Counted from the first letter of the stretch, positions 32,403 to 40,266 are shown. The stretch is DNA of 48,442 bases from Eubacterium ramulus ATCC 29099 (GCF_000469345.1 NZ_KI271113.1:29694-78135), one strand, 5' to 3'. A program made the numbers and translations. The notes: generated by a model not told the origin, from the letters alone.

Positions 32403-32720
32403 CTAGCAGGGATAGTCATGCCGTTCTGTCCGCAAAGCAATGAGCCCGTCAATATCACCGGTTTTCATATACTGAAAGTACCGGCGTTCAAAGTCAGCTT
32501 GTATGGCGGCAACCTGTTCTGGTGGATTGCAGCACACAAATACCAGGTTGTAAGGATAATGCTGTCGTTCAAAACTGAACAGATCCAAATCCCGGACATA
32601 CTTAATAAAATACCATTTCCGCAATGCGGATTTCCATTTTACCGGATGCGTGATGTAGCTTATGTAATAGCGATACCCCTCTTGAAACACACGCTCCGGT
32701 TTAATGATGATTGATTCCAT
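32403..32720 (-). CDS. Unknown 105-residue protein
   Basis: A basic, aromatic-rich protein ('MESIIIKPERVFQEGYRYYI', 'WKSALRKWYFIKYVRDLDLF') with no recognised family. It starts at 32720 behind GGGAGAAGGGA; the longer frame upstream overlaps two promoters and is not credible. It is transcribed leftward, against the surrounding genes, and ends facing the ssb-operon terminator. Aromatic and basic residues could suit nucleic acid binding. Confidence 0.6.
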   Translation of the reverse strand: MESIIIKPERVFQEGYRYYISYITHPVKWKSALRKWYFIKYVRDLDLFSFERQHYPYNLVFVCCNPPEQVAAIQADFERRYFQYMKTGDIDGLIALRTERHDYPC

Positions 32721-32757
32721 TCCCTTCTCCCTTCTTAAAAGATTAACAACTACATTA

Positions 32758-32786
32758 ATTGTATAATATAATATGCATTTCAGCAA
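32758..32786 (-). promoter_or_regulatory. Sigma-A promoter of the minus-strand unknown gene
   Basis: On the minus strand: TTGCTG, 17 bases, TACAAT. It is divergent from element-type promoter copy 8, 24 bases away. Confidence 0.55.
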
Positions 32787-32809
32787 GAAGAGATTGTTAG
32801 ATTCTGTTA

Positions 32810-32839
32810 GTTTCCCAAAATAGAAAATCGCCGTATATC
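32810..32839 (+). promoter_or_regulatory. Element-type promoter, copy 8 (32942 gene)
   Basis: GTTTCC (32810-32815), 16 bases, CGTATA (32832-32837) then TC. Confidence 0.77.
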
Positions 32840-32876
32840 TAATGTATACGAAGTATGACAAAAATAGAGAACGCAT

Positions 32877-32915
32877 TAATTACAGAACAAGTATCTTGTA
32901 ATTGGTCTGTAATTA
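32877..32915. repeat. Nested inverted repeat with TAATTACA/TGTAATTA arms in the leader
   Basis: TAATTACAGA and TCTGTAATTA (perfect 10-base arms, 19-base spacer) enclose ACAAG/CTTGT. The arms match the half-sites of the TGTAATTA-type operator but are in the opposite order and wider apart. Confidence 0.6.
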
Positions 32916-32941
32916 TAAGGAAGAAAACAGGAGGAAACGCG

Positions 32942-33622
32942 ATGTATGACAATGAATTTATGGAGCAGTTATTACAAGGTATATCCGTACAGGAGGAACG
33001 TCGGCATCCGGGCAAGACAGAGAAGTGTTTGTCAGGATCAAAGAATGAAGCAGAACTTGCAGAAATGGAATACTGTTTAAGAGAAGTAGAGACGCTGGCT
33101 TGCCGTATGAGACAGAGTTTTTTGAAAAACCCGAATGGGATCGGAAATTTATATACTGCCATCAGTCAGGTAAACAAGCAGTATGCGACGAGACAGTATA
33201 TCTTTGAGATGAACCTGTGGGATATTTCAGTGACACAAAAGGATCAGATGCTCAAGATCCAGATTCCGGAGTTGTTGCCTCACCGGAAAGCCAAGCCGGA
33301 ATGTGTTTTTATGTATACACTCCGCCAGGCTCTTTATCAGTATGCCGTAGCAGATCCGAAACGTTTTAGCCGCTTAAAAGAACACTGGAAAGATGGGGCA
33401 GTTCTGATCGTTGAACATTCTTATCGTTCCGCGGACATGGTGCGTGATTCCGATAATGTGGAACTCAAACAGGTAATCGACTTGCTTCATTTTTTAGGCT
33501 ATGTTGATTCGGATCGGGGCACTGAGCTAAATATTTTCCTGACCTGCAATACTGATCAAAACAAAAATGAGACCTGTTTGTACCTGGCACCAAAGGCATG
33601 TATTCAAAGGTTTTGGGATTGA
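32942..33622 (+). CDS. Unknown element protein
   Basis: A 226-residue soluble protein starting at ATG 32942 behind AGGAGGAAAC; the in-frame codons upstream belong to the leader. It has a helical N-terminal part ('MYDNEFMEQLLQGISVQEER') and an alpha/beta C-terminal half ('HWKDGAVLIVEHSYRSADMV', 'LNIFLTCNTDQNKNETC'). No family recognised. Monocistronic under promoter copy 8, so it belongs to the backbone regulon. Confidence 0.72.
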   Translation: MYDNEFMEQLLQGISVQEERRHPGKTEKCLSGSKNEAELAEMEYCLREVETLACRMRQSFLKNPNGIGNLYTAISQVNKQYATRQYIFEMNLWDISVTQKDQMLKIQIPELLPHRKAKPECVFMYTLRQALYQYAVADPKRFSRLKEHWKDGAVLIVEHSYRSADMVRDSDNVELKQVIDLLHFLGYVDSDRGTELNIFLTCNTDQNKNETCLYLAPKACIQRFWD

Positions 33623-33639
33623 TTTTGCCTGTGAAATGT

Positions 33640-33682
33640 AGGGTATCTTTTTGTCAGAAATTTATTTTGGAAAAGATACCCT
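33640..33682. repeat. Perfect 12-base inverted repeat after the 32942 gene
   Basis: AGGGTATCTTTT and AAAAGATACCCT with a 19-base loop. There is no T run on the plus strand, so termination there is doubtful. Confidence 0.6.
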
Positions 33683-33738
33683 TAAAAAAGGTGTGAAAAC
33701 CAGCATTTAACTGAGTAGTGAGGAAATGGGGCGAACCA

Positions 33739-33832
33739 GGTTAGGCGGCGGTAGTTCGGAAATCGCAAAAAGATGAATCACCTGACGTGAGAAATTATCC
33801 CACAGAGAGAACTTTCACCGCCGCCGTAAACC
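33739..33832 (+). ncRNA. Candidate structured RNA or leader upstream of the 33860 gene
   Basis: A long-range stem pairs GGTT (33739-33742) with AACC (33829-33832), GGCGGCGGT (33744-33752) with ACCGCCGCC (33817-33825) and AGTTC (33753-33757) with GAACT (33809-33813). An inner hairpin TCAC/GTGA (33778-33790) fills the loop. GC content rises sharply above its surroundings. It may be a riboregulator, a small RNA or an origin of transfer hairpin; I do not recognise a known family. Confidence 0.5.
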
Positions 33833-33859
33833 ACCCTGATATTTTGAGGAAATACATAA

Positions 33860-34873
33860 ATGACAGAACAATCCATCCGACGTCGCATATTGCTCATCAT
33901 GGCAATGTCCGGCGGGGAAATCAAAAAGGAAATCTGCATGGAGCTTTGTGGAAGTAAACCATATTACAAAAAAATGATGCAGCAGATGAAGGAAAAAGGT
34001 GAGGCAGAGACCATATTTGGTTGTCATCCCCGTACCCTTCATATTAAAAAGAATGCTGTCATGCAGATTGTGGAAGATGTGCCTGGGATTATGGCGCGTT
34101 ATGAAGCAAGACAGTTGGCGGTCAATGAGGAAAAGTCATATCGGAGGGCAACCATCAGTCAGGTAATCTATAATATGTATCTGGCAGGGGTGTTCTATGA
34201 ACCCAAAAAGAAGGAAACGTTATCGAACCAGCGGGAACAGGCAGACACAGCTCCGGTCTATTATGCGCCATATGAGATCAAAGGGAAAAGCGACGAAAAC
34301 AGGGGGAGCAAACTGTGCGGGATACTGATCTTCCAGCAGGAGGCAATTCTGCTGTACAATATGGAAGACCGCAATATCAAGTGGATGAAAGCGGTGGAAG
34401 AAAATACACAGACAACGTTGTTTAAATTATGGGGGAAGATGGGAACAGCAAGGCAGATCATCTTTGGGACGGATATGGAGCAGATCATCATGGAAAATTA
34501 TGTCAAAGAACAGGAGTATCGTCTGTTTCACCGAAACCAGGCATATAACCGCGTAACACCGGAAGCGGGGATGTATTATATCCCGAATGGAAACGCAGGG
34601 ACAATTTTTTTGCGACTGTTTTTTCATCCAGAGCTTGTGGATGGATTAAAGAATAGGTTAAGGGATCGCTTCCAGATTCCTGTCATCTCATTGCTTCCCT
34701 TATATTTACCCGCATGTGTGCAGATCATGCAGGAACGGCAGCAGTTAGGCGTATTATGTCTGAGGGAACAGGAGCAGTTTGTACACTGGCTCAATGATGG
34801 CGAGAATATCCGGGTATTTAGTGTGAAAAAACAGGACATGGAGCAATATCTGGAAAAATTGGGAAAAGAATAG
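33860..34873 (+). CDS. Unknown element protein with N-terminal winged-helix-like region
   Basis: A 337-residue protein. The first ~75 residues read like a winged helix ('RRRILLIMAMSGGEIKKEIC', then 'YYKKMMQQMKEKGEAE'). The rest is alpha/beta and unrecognised, ending in charged helices. Plasmid replication-relaxation (MobC-like) proteins also begin with a winged helix, but the similarity here is only of layout. GAGGAAATA precedes ATG. It follows the structured RNA candidate, which may control it. Confidence 0.7.
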   Translation: MTEQSIRRRILLIMAMSGGEIKKEICMELCGSKPYYKKMMQQMKEKGEAETIFGCHPRTLHIKKNAVMQIVEDVPGIMARYEARQLAVNEEKSYRRATISQVIYNMYLAGVFYEPKKKETLSNQREQADTAPVYYAPYEIKGKSDENRGSKLCGILIFQQEAILLYNMEDRNIKWMKAVEENTQTTLFKLWGKMGTARQIIFGTDMEQIIMENYVKEQEYRLFHRNQAYNRVTPEAGMYYIPNGNAGTIFLRLFFHPELVDGLKNRLRDRFQIPVISLLPLYLPACVQIMQERQQLGVLCLREQEQFVHWLNDGENIRVFSVKKQDMEQYLEKLGKE

Positions 34874-34885
34874 TCGAATGTATGT

Positions 34886-34914
34886 TTGCGTTTTCTGACC
34901 GAATATGATATACT
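34886..34914 (+). promoter_or_regulatory. Possible sigma-A promoter
   Basis: TTGCGT (34886-34891), 17 bases, TATACT (34909-34914), 52 bases before the next gene. A degenerate element-type arrangement (GTTTGC-N16-TGATAT) overlaps it. Confidence 0.55.
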
Positions 34915-34966
34915 TGCGAACAGGTACTTGATAAGTAGAATGTGAAATGCGCAAGGGGGGATGAAC

Positions 34967-35185
34967 GTGCAGAACGAGGATTTGATCCGCTATTTAGAGC
35001 AGTTTCCACCAGAAGCAGAGGTGCAGACGGTTTTAGTAGGTTTCGAACAACAGAAATTCTATTCTGCAGATCGGATTGCATTTTTGGATGGGAAGGGATT
35101 GAAAAATCCAGTGATCGCTATTTCGGTTGAAAACGAAGCAGACTTTTCAGAGCTAAAGCCAAAGAATGATCATATGAAACAATAA
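34967..35185 (+). CDS. Small element protein, unknown
   Basis: A 72-residue protein starting at GTG 34967, eight bases after AAGGGGGG; ATG 34961 touches that sequence and is less likely. It forms an alpha/beta mini-domain ('LIRYLEQFPPEAEVQTVLVG', 'NPVIAISVENE'). No family recognised. A terminator follows directly. Confidence 0.65.
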   Translation: MQNEDLIRYLEQFPPEAEVQTVLVGFEQQKFYSADRIAFLDGKGLKNPVIAISVENEADFSELKPKNDHMKQ

Positions 35186-35192
35186 AGTTTGT

Positions 35193-35220
35193 AAATCGTC
35201 ACGATTGTGGCGATTTTTTT
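35193..35220 (+). terminator. Intrinsic terminator
   Basis: AATCGTCAC pairs with GTGGCGATT (one G-T pair) around GATT, followed by seven T. Promoter copy 9 starts at the very next base. Confidence 0.88.
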
Positions 35221-35250
35221 GTTATGAAACTCCTTTAAAAAACGTATATA
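35221..35250 (+). promoter_or_regulatory. Element-type promoter, copy 9 (35295 gene)
   Basis: GTTATG (35221-35226), 16 bases, CGTATA (35243-35248) then TA. The first box variant is identical to that of the parM promoter. Confidence 0.7.
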
Positions 35251-35294
35251 AATATACAGAACATATATTCGAACAAGCGAAAAGGAGTAATGAA

Positions 35295-35594
35295 ATGCTA
35301 AGTAAAGAATTATTGGAAAAAACCGTAGCAGAAGCAATCGATATTACCCGGAATCAATATGCAAAAACAGATTCGGTTTATAAGATGGAACTTGAAAATC
35401 TGGAGAAGCTGTTAAGAGAGTATGAGGATCTGCCACTGGAAAAAGAGGTACGAAGCAGAATTGATGCTTATATCCAGTCGTTAGAGAAATTGGATGGCAG
35501 ATATGCGGATCTCTCCTATATTGCGGGAATCCGGGATGCATGTTTTTGGGCGGCAAAAATTGGACTGTTAGGTATAGATTTGGAAAAAAGATGA
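35295..35594 (+). CDS. Helical element protein, unknown
   Basis: A 99-residue, mostly alpha-helical protein ('LLEKTVAEAIDITRNQYAKT', 'YKMELENLEKLLREYEDL') with a short C-terminal segment 'ACFWAAKIGLLGIDLEK'. AAAGGAG precedes the ATG. No family recognised. It is alone under promoter copy 9. Confidence 0.68.
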   Translation: MLSKELLEKTVAEAIDITRNQYAKTDSVYKMELENLEKLLREYEDLPLEKEVRSRIDAYIQSLEKLDGRYADLSYIAGIRDACFWAAKIGLLGIDLEKR

Positions 35595-35626
35595 CTATGT
35601 CTTAAAATGGAAAAAGATTGCCCAAA

Positions 35627-35673
35627 AAAGAAAAGTGTGGGGGCACCTCATGATGCTCTCCACACTTTTCTTT
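35627..35673. terminator. Bidirectional terminator between convergent genes
   Basis: A perfect 14-base stem, AAAGAAAAGTGTGG with CCACACTTTTCTTT, with A and T tracts built into the arms so that it can act in both directions. Confidence 0.85.
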
Positions 35674-35680
35674 AAAATAA

Positions 35681-36328
35681 TTAAACGCTGCCAGATGCAG
35701 ATATATTGCCACCGTTTGCTATAAATGTGCAAGAGATATTTTTTGTTGTAGTTTCTATTAGTGTGCTAGATAAATATTTCGTTACTCTGTAATTGCAGGT
35801 GATCGTTTTTTTATTGCTGGAGAAACTATAACTTGCTGATTTGCATTTGTATGATGGATATGATTTCTGAACACTGCCAATATCATATACTTCTCCGGTG
35901 TACTTTGAAGTATCACTGTTTACATATGCTCGAACATAGAGATAGTTATTGGTGTTTCCGGAGTTGTAAAAATATTTTTGATAATAAGCAATGCTGGCTA
36001 AAGGTGCAACGTCCAAGGACGAGGACTCTTCAGATACATATTCTTCTGTAACCACATCTAAAGATTCCGCTTCTTCATAGGCATCTTTTACATATGAGTC
36101 AAATTCATCCATAGACATGCTAGAATAAAAATCGATAGCATCTTCAATGGTTCCATCTTCAGGAGCAACGATTGCTAAGTCAGTACCCAGTTCAGTGCTT
36201 AATTCTTCTAACCGATCTTCATATGGCTGAAGTGGATCGGAAGAAACATCCTGTGCGTAAGCAGATACTGTAGAACCTATTAAAAGTGTCCCTGCAAGTA
36301 ACAGGGTTGATAATAATTTTTTCTTCAT
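35681..36328 (-). CDS. Secreted protein of unknown function (ECF sigma operon)
   Basis: A 215-residue exported protein. The signal peptide is 'KLLSTLLLAGTLLIGSTVSA' and cleavage probably follows 'YAQ'. The mature N-terminal half is acidic and helical, the C-terminal half Ser/Thr/Tyr-rich and probably beta, with two Cys residues. No wall-anchoring motif. It follows the sigma and anti-sigma genes on the same strand and may be the main target of that sigma factor. AAGGAGGTCC is the ribosome site. Confidence 0.75.
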   Translation of the reverse strand: MKKKLLSTLLLAGTLLIGSTVSAYAQDVSSDPLQPYEDRLEELSTELGTDLAIVAPEDGTIEDAIDFYSSMSMDEFDSYVKDAYEEAESLDVVTEEYVSEESSSLDVAPLASIAYYQKYFYNSGNTNNYLYVRAYVNSDTSKYTGEVYDIGSVQKSYPSYKCKSASYSFSSNKKTITCNYRVTKYLSSTLIETTTKNISCTFIANGGNISASGSV

Positions 36329-36405
36329 AAAGGACCTCCTTGGTATTGCTGTATATTTAATGATTAAACTATCACCTCCTTACATAGTCCATACATATGA
36401 CAGTA

Positions 36406-37266
36406 TCAATAACATAATGGGATAATAGAATCACTATCTGATTGGGTAACAGAGTGCTCAATAGAAAGGCAATCTTTCAAATCAATAATAGTATTTTGGG
36501 ATGTAATACCAAAAATGCGGTATGATCCATCTGCATTAATTGCTGCTTTTTTTGTTGATGATTGAATTTTTGTCAATTTTTTTGTCTGACAATTTTCAAT
36601 GTAATATGCAATACAATTTTCACTGATAAGATCAGTTTGGATTGTGATGCTACTGTCTTTTGATAAATATACTGAGTTAGTATGGTATATTAAATCATTC
36701 GTAGTTATTGTTAGTTTTGTGTCAAAAGACAATTCTTGAGCAGAATAGTTTGAAATGCACACGTAGTATTTTCCTGTATCTGTGGTGCAAAATGCTTCAT
36801 CAAATGATGGGGTATTGTTTAATCCGTCTAATTTATTGTACGTTCCATTATAAATATAACCAATTTCATAATTGCTATCTGCATGATTAGTTTCACCAGA
36901 AAAAGAAACAATTTTATTTTTTTCAATTTCACTGTCAGGATCAAGAATAACCATTTCATGATCAGGTATTTCGACTTTCTGGTTTTCAGTAGTAGTCGTC
37001 TGGCAGACTGATATATTTGAAATGTTATCTAGTTCTGCAAGTGAATTTTCAGATAGCAAATCGCAATCCAGAGAATCCGATCTGTTAAGTGTAACAATCA
37101 ATGTAAGTGCACATAGGGAAGCAGCACTTGTAAAAATAACACGTGAAAATAATTTAGTACGCGTTTTTTTATTATTCCGTTTTTCAAGGTTTGAAAGAAT
37201 ATCTTCTTCTAAATGTTCAGAGAAACGGATTTGCTGAAATGCATGTTTATATTTTTTATGATCCAT
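36406..37266 (-). CDS. Membrane-anchored anti-sigma factor candidate
   Basis: A 286-residue protein with a short cytoplasmic N terminus (~35 residues, 'HKKYKHAFQQIRFSEHLEED'), one membrane helix ('VIFTSAASLCALTLIVTL') and a long extracytoplasmic domain. That topology, with its start inside the end of an ECF sigma gene, is the standard plan of a membrane anti-sigma factor that holds the sigma factor until an outside signal. Start 37266 is placed by AGGAAG eight bases upstream; GTG 37275 touches that site. Confidence 0.7.
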   Translation of the reverse strand: MDHKKYKHAFQQIRFSEHLEEDILSNLEKRNNKKTRTKLFSRVIFTSAASLCALTLIVTLNRSDSLDCDLLSENSLAELDNISNISVCQTTTTENQKVEIPDHEMVILDPDSEIEKNKIVSFSGETNHADSNYEIGYIYNGTYNKLDGLNNTPSFDEAFCTTDTGKYYVCISNYSAQELSFDTKLTITTNDLIYHTNSVYLSKDSSITIQTDLISENCIAYYIENCQTKKLTKIQSSTKKAAINADGSYRIFGITSQNTIIDLKDCLSIEHSVTQSDSDSIIPLCY

Positions 37267-37735
37267 AGTAATCACTTCCTAATTTGTCTTTTAATTTTTT
37301 CCTTGCGCGATCTAACCTGGTTCCGATAGTAGCTTCCTTTTCATGAAGAATGGCACTGATTTCTTTTATGGAATATCCTTCATAATAAAAAAGATGAATA
37401 GGTATTCGGTACTTTGGTTCTAATTCGAGAACAGACAGAATTAAATCATAATCTTTTTCGTGTATTGAAATATTTTCTGTTGGAAAATCACTGCGGTGGC
37501 TAATCCAAAAACTTTTTAAAAGGTTTTTGCTTTTATTAATAGCGATGCGAAAAAGCCATGCGCGTAAATGTTCTTCATTTTCAAATTCCTTATTGCTTTT
37601 TATTAATTGTAGAAAGACATCTTGAGCAATATCCTCTGCATCAGCGATATTTTTGGTATAAGTGTACGATAGCATTGCAACATGCCTGCTGTACTTATTT
37701 ACAATATCCGAAATGTTGTAATCATAAGTGTTCAT
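37256..37735 (-). CDS. ECF-type RNA polymerase sigma factor
   Basis: A 159-residue protein with sigma region 2 ('ADAEDIAQDVFLQLIKSN', 'HLRAWLFRIAINKSKNLLKS') and region 4 ('YYEGYSIKEISAILHEKE' then 'ATIGTRLDRARKKL'). Start 37735 follows AGGAG. It overlaps the anti-sigma gene by 11 bases. The operon is AT-rich and reversed relative to the backbone, so it looks like cargo. ECF factors often recognise promoters with a CGTA/CGTC -10 box at 16-base spacing, the geometry of the element-type promoter; whether this factor reads those sites is open. Its own promoter region does not carry the motif. Confidence 0.9.
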   Translation of the reverse strand: MNTYDYNISDIVNKYSRHVAMLSYTYTKNIADAEDIAQDVFLQLIKSNKEFENEEHLRAWLFRIAINKSKNLLKSFWISHRSDFPTENISIHEKDYDLILSVLELEPKYRIPIHLFYYEGYSIKEISAILHEKEATIGTRLDRARKKLKDKLGSDYYGS

Positions 37736-37964
37736 ATTTTTTACTCCTGTTACTATATATACAACTGTCAAAGTAAATATTTTTCATACAAATGAAAAAA
37801 AGTTTAAAAAATTTATTACAGAACAAACTTTTGGGTTGAAATTGATTCGATTCATTTGTAAGTTGGCAAAATGAGTTGTGTCAAAGCATATTCCATTATT
37901 GCTTATAGTATAGAATAGCCGGTGGATTTATACTAGTTGACTTGTGCAACTCGATGAAAGTTTA

Positions 37965-37994
37965 GTTTCTGAAAGTATCTCATTGACGTATATC
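37965..37994 (+). promoter_or_regulatory. Element-type promoter, copy 10 (virD4)
   Basis: GTTTCT (37965-37970), 16 bases, CGTATA (37987-37992) then TCC; only 20 bases before the VirD4 start, with the ribosome site between. Confidence 0.75.
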
Positions 37995-38014
37995 CAAAGT
38001 AGAAGGAGGCGCAT

Positions 38015-40186
38015 ATGAGATACCGTTATTATATTGAAAAAATGCAGCAGACATTCTCCCAGTGGAGGGGAAAAATTCCAAAGAAAGAACATACAAAGTA
38101 TACGCATGTAAAAGTGCTATGTATTGTCTGCGGTGCCCTATATCCGGGCGGATGCCTGGCAATCCTGGCGAAGCCAGAGGGAGATTTGTCATTTGGCATT
38201 CTTCATGCAGTAAAAGTAGCAGTAATTACAAGGCAGGGGCACATTGGTTATGGCACAAGTCTGATACTGATCGTGGCATTGATCCTGTACATTAAGGTGG
38301 TCGGACGTTCCAGGGATAACGAAGATGAACGAAATTTCTCTTATTCTGCCAAGGGAACCTATGGGACTAGCCGGATAGCAACCGAAGAGGAGTATAAAAA
38401 CTATCTGTCAATCACAGACAGTGCATTGGAGACGGATGGCATTATTCTGGGAACCACAATGGATGGAAAGGTGGTGTCTATTCCTCGTGACTCGCCATAT
38501 AACCGAAATATGTTTGTCGCGGGCTCCCAGGGATCGTTTAAATCAATTGCTATTTCCAGAAACATGATCATCCAATGCGTGATACGAGGAGAGTCTTTCT
38601 GTGTCACAGATCCCAAAGGGGAACTGTGCGGCGACATGGTGTATTATCTGTATTCCCAAGGATATGAAGTTGGACTGTGGAATCTGTCAAACCGTTGGAA
38701 TTCGGATGGATGGGATATTTTGCAGGAGATCAGTGGGGAAGAGGAGCTGGAATACGTCGACATTATTTGTCACACGATCATCCAGAATACGACAAGTATT
38801 AACAGCGAAGCATTTTTCAACGACATTGAGGAAGTATTGCTCAAGGCCCTGGTGCTATATGTAGTCACAGTCATGCCCAAGGAACTGCATCAGTTCAGTA
38901 CGGCATATAACATGCTTTTGCAGGAATCAGCAGCATCGCTGGACGCAAAATTTTTTGCACTTCCGGTCACGCACCCTGCCAGACAGTCCTATAACTTGTT
39001 CTGCCAATCCCCGCAGAATAAAGGCAATGCGATTCTGGGACTTGGTTCCCGCCTGAAAATTTTTCAGGATGAAGCAATCAAGCGGATGACAGGTTACCAG
39101 CAGATCAATCTGGAACGGATGGCGCAAAAGAAAACGGCGATATTTTGCATGGCTTCTGATACAACGACAACGTATAACATGCTCAATGCCCTTATGATAT
39201 CCATGGCGTTTATCAAAATAATGGCTTATGCCGACCGGCAGCCAGCACGAAAATGTGATGTGCCGGTCTATTTCATCCTTGATGAAATGCCCAACATCGG
39301 AATCATTGACAGCATCCAGCAGAAGGAGGCAACGGCGCGAAGTCGGGATATTGGAATGGTCTTGATGGTTCAGAACATTCCACAGTTCCAAAATCGTTAT
39401 CCGGATGGTGTATGGGAAGAACTGGTCGGCGGCTGTGATTTCCGGTTATTTTTAGGATGCAATGAATCCACGACAGCAGAATATTTTTCAGCACTGACCG
39501 GACTGTCAACCATTGAAGTGGAGACCATCCGGAAAAATCTGAAAACAGTGCGTCTGACAGACTATGTGCCGGATATGGCAAGAAATTCGGGTGTTGGTCA
39601 GAGACCGGTATACACACCGGACGAAATCATGCGGCTTGATACCGATGAGATGTTTTTATTTGTTCGGGGCACGAAGATGATACGACTCAAAAAGTTCCCA
39701 TTTTATAAACATCCAGAGGCATTGAAACTGCGGCGTATCATGCCACAGGCATTTCTTCCGGTCTGGAGGTATGAACAGGGACATGATATCAGTGGAAGAG
39801 GCTGTGCATATAAAAGTCGGGGCGAGCTTTTGCGCGAAGCCGTTTCTGATCCGGAACGTTATGTAGTCAAAGACAGTGAGAGATGGGGGAACCAGAGGAC
39901 CATGCTGTTGGAACAGCGAAAGAAAATGGAAGAAAAATATGCGACAGAGGGCAGGTTCCCAAATGGACAGGCTGTATTTGAAGAAGAATGGAAACCGAAG
40001 TTTGTTGACCTAGAGGAAGATCTGGTACAGGCTGCAGAAGAAAAAGAGGCACAAAAGCCGTTTGTAGAAGATAAAAATCTGGAAGTGGAAGTAATGTCAG
40101 GGGAAAGCGACAACGGGCAGCAGGATTCCGACACAAATCTGGATGCGTTTTTTGAGAAGCTGTTCCAGAATCAGAATAACGTCTAG
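38015..40186 (+). CDS. virD4: VirD4-family type IV coupling protein
   Basis: A 723-residue membrane ATPase that brings the relaxase-DNA complex to the secretion channel. Two N-terminal membrane helices ('VLCIVCGALYPGGCLAILA' and 'GTSLILIVALILYIKVVG') precede the motor: Walker A GSQGSFKS (170-177), Walker B ending Asp423-Glu424 in 'VYFILDEMPNIG', and 'IGMVLMVQNIPQF'. The Walker A has Phe where Gly is usual (GSxGSFKS). An acidic Glu/Lys-rich tail of ~110 residues may bind substrates. AGAAGGAGG precedes ATG. It lies 25 kb from virB4 but under the same promoter type. Confidence 0.93.
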   Translation: MRYRYYIEKMQQTFSQWRGKIPKKEHTKYTHVKVLCIVCGALYPGGCLAILAKPEGDLSFGILHAVKVAVITRQGHIGYGTSLILIVALILYIKVVGRSRDNEDERNFSYSAKGTYGTSRIATEEEYKNYLSITDSALETDGIILGTTMDGKVVSIPRDSPYNRNMFVAGSQGSFKSIAISRNMIIQCVIRGESFCVTDPKGELCGDMVYYLYSQGYEVGLWNLSNRWNSDGWDILQEISGEEELEYVDIICHTIIQNTTSINSEAFFNDIEEVLLKALVLYVVTVMPKELHQFSTAYNMLLQESAASLDAKFFALPVTHPARQSYNLFCQSPQNKGNAILGLGSRLKIFQDEAIKRMTGYQQINLERMAQKKTAIFCMASDTTTTYNMLNALMISMAFIKIMAYADRQPARKCDVPVYFILDEMPNIGIIDSIQQKEATARSRDIGMVLMVQNIPQFQNRYPDGVWEELVGGCDFRLFLGCNESTTAEYFSALTGLSTIEVETIRKNLKTVRLTDYVPDMARNSGVGQRPVYTPDEIMRLDTDEMFLFVRGTKMIRLKKFPFYKHPEALKLRRIMPQAFLPVWRYEQGHDISGRGCAYKSRGELLREAVSDPERYVVKDSERWGNQRTMLLEQRKKMEEKYATEGRFPNGQAVFEEEWKPKFVDLEEDLVQAAEEKEAQKPFVEDKNLEVEVMSGESDNGQQDSDTNLDAFFEKLFQNQNNV

Positions 40187-40215
40187 TTTCCGAATATGGT
40201 AAATCGAAGTATATA
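40186..40215 (+). promoter_or_regulatory. Element-type promoter, copy 11 (S1-like protein)
   Basis: GTTTCC (40186-40191), 16 bases, AGTATA (40208-40213) then TACACA. Its first base is the last base of the virD4 stop codon. The second box matches the AGTATA of copy 2. Confidence 0.73.
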
Positions 40216-40266
40216 CACAATATGGGAACAACAAAAATAAACTACATCATAAGAAAGGACTAGATT

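Noticed and set aside
32721-32876. Upstream extension of the minus-strand 32403-32720 gene
   Set aside because: It would cover a sigma-A promoter and promoter copy 8, while GGGAGAAGGGA marks the start at 32720.
33640-33682. CRISPR-like or transposon-end repeat
   Set aside because: It is a single inverted repeat only. No direct repeat units or transposase are present anywhere in the window.
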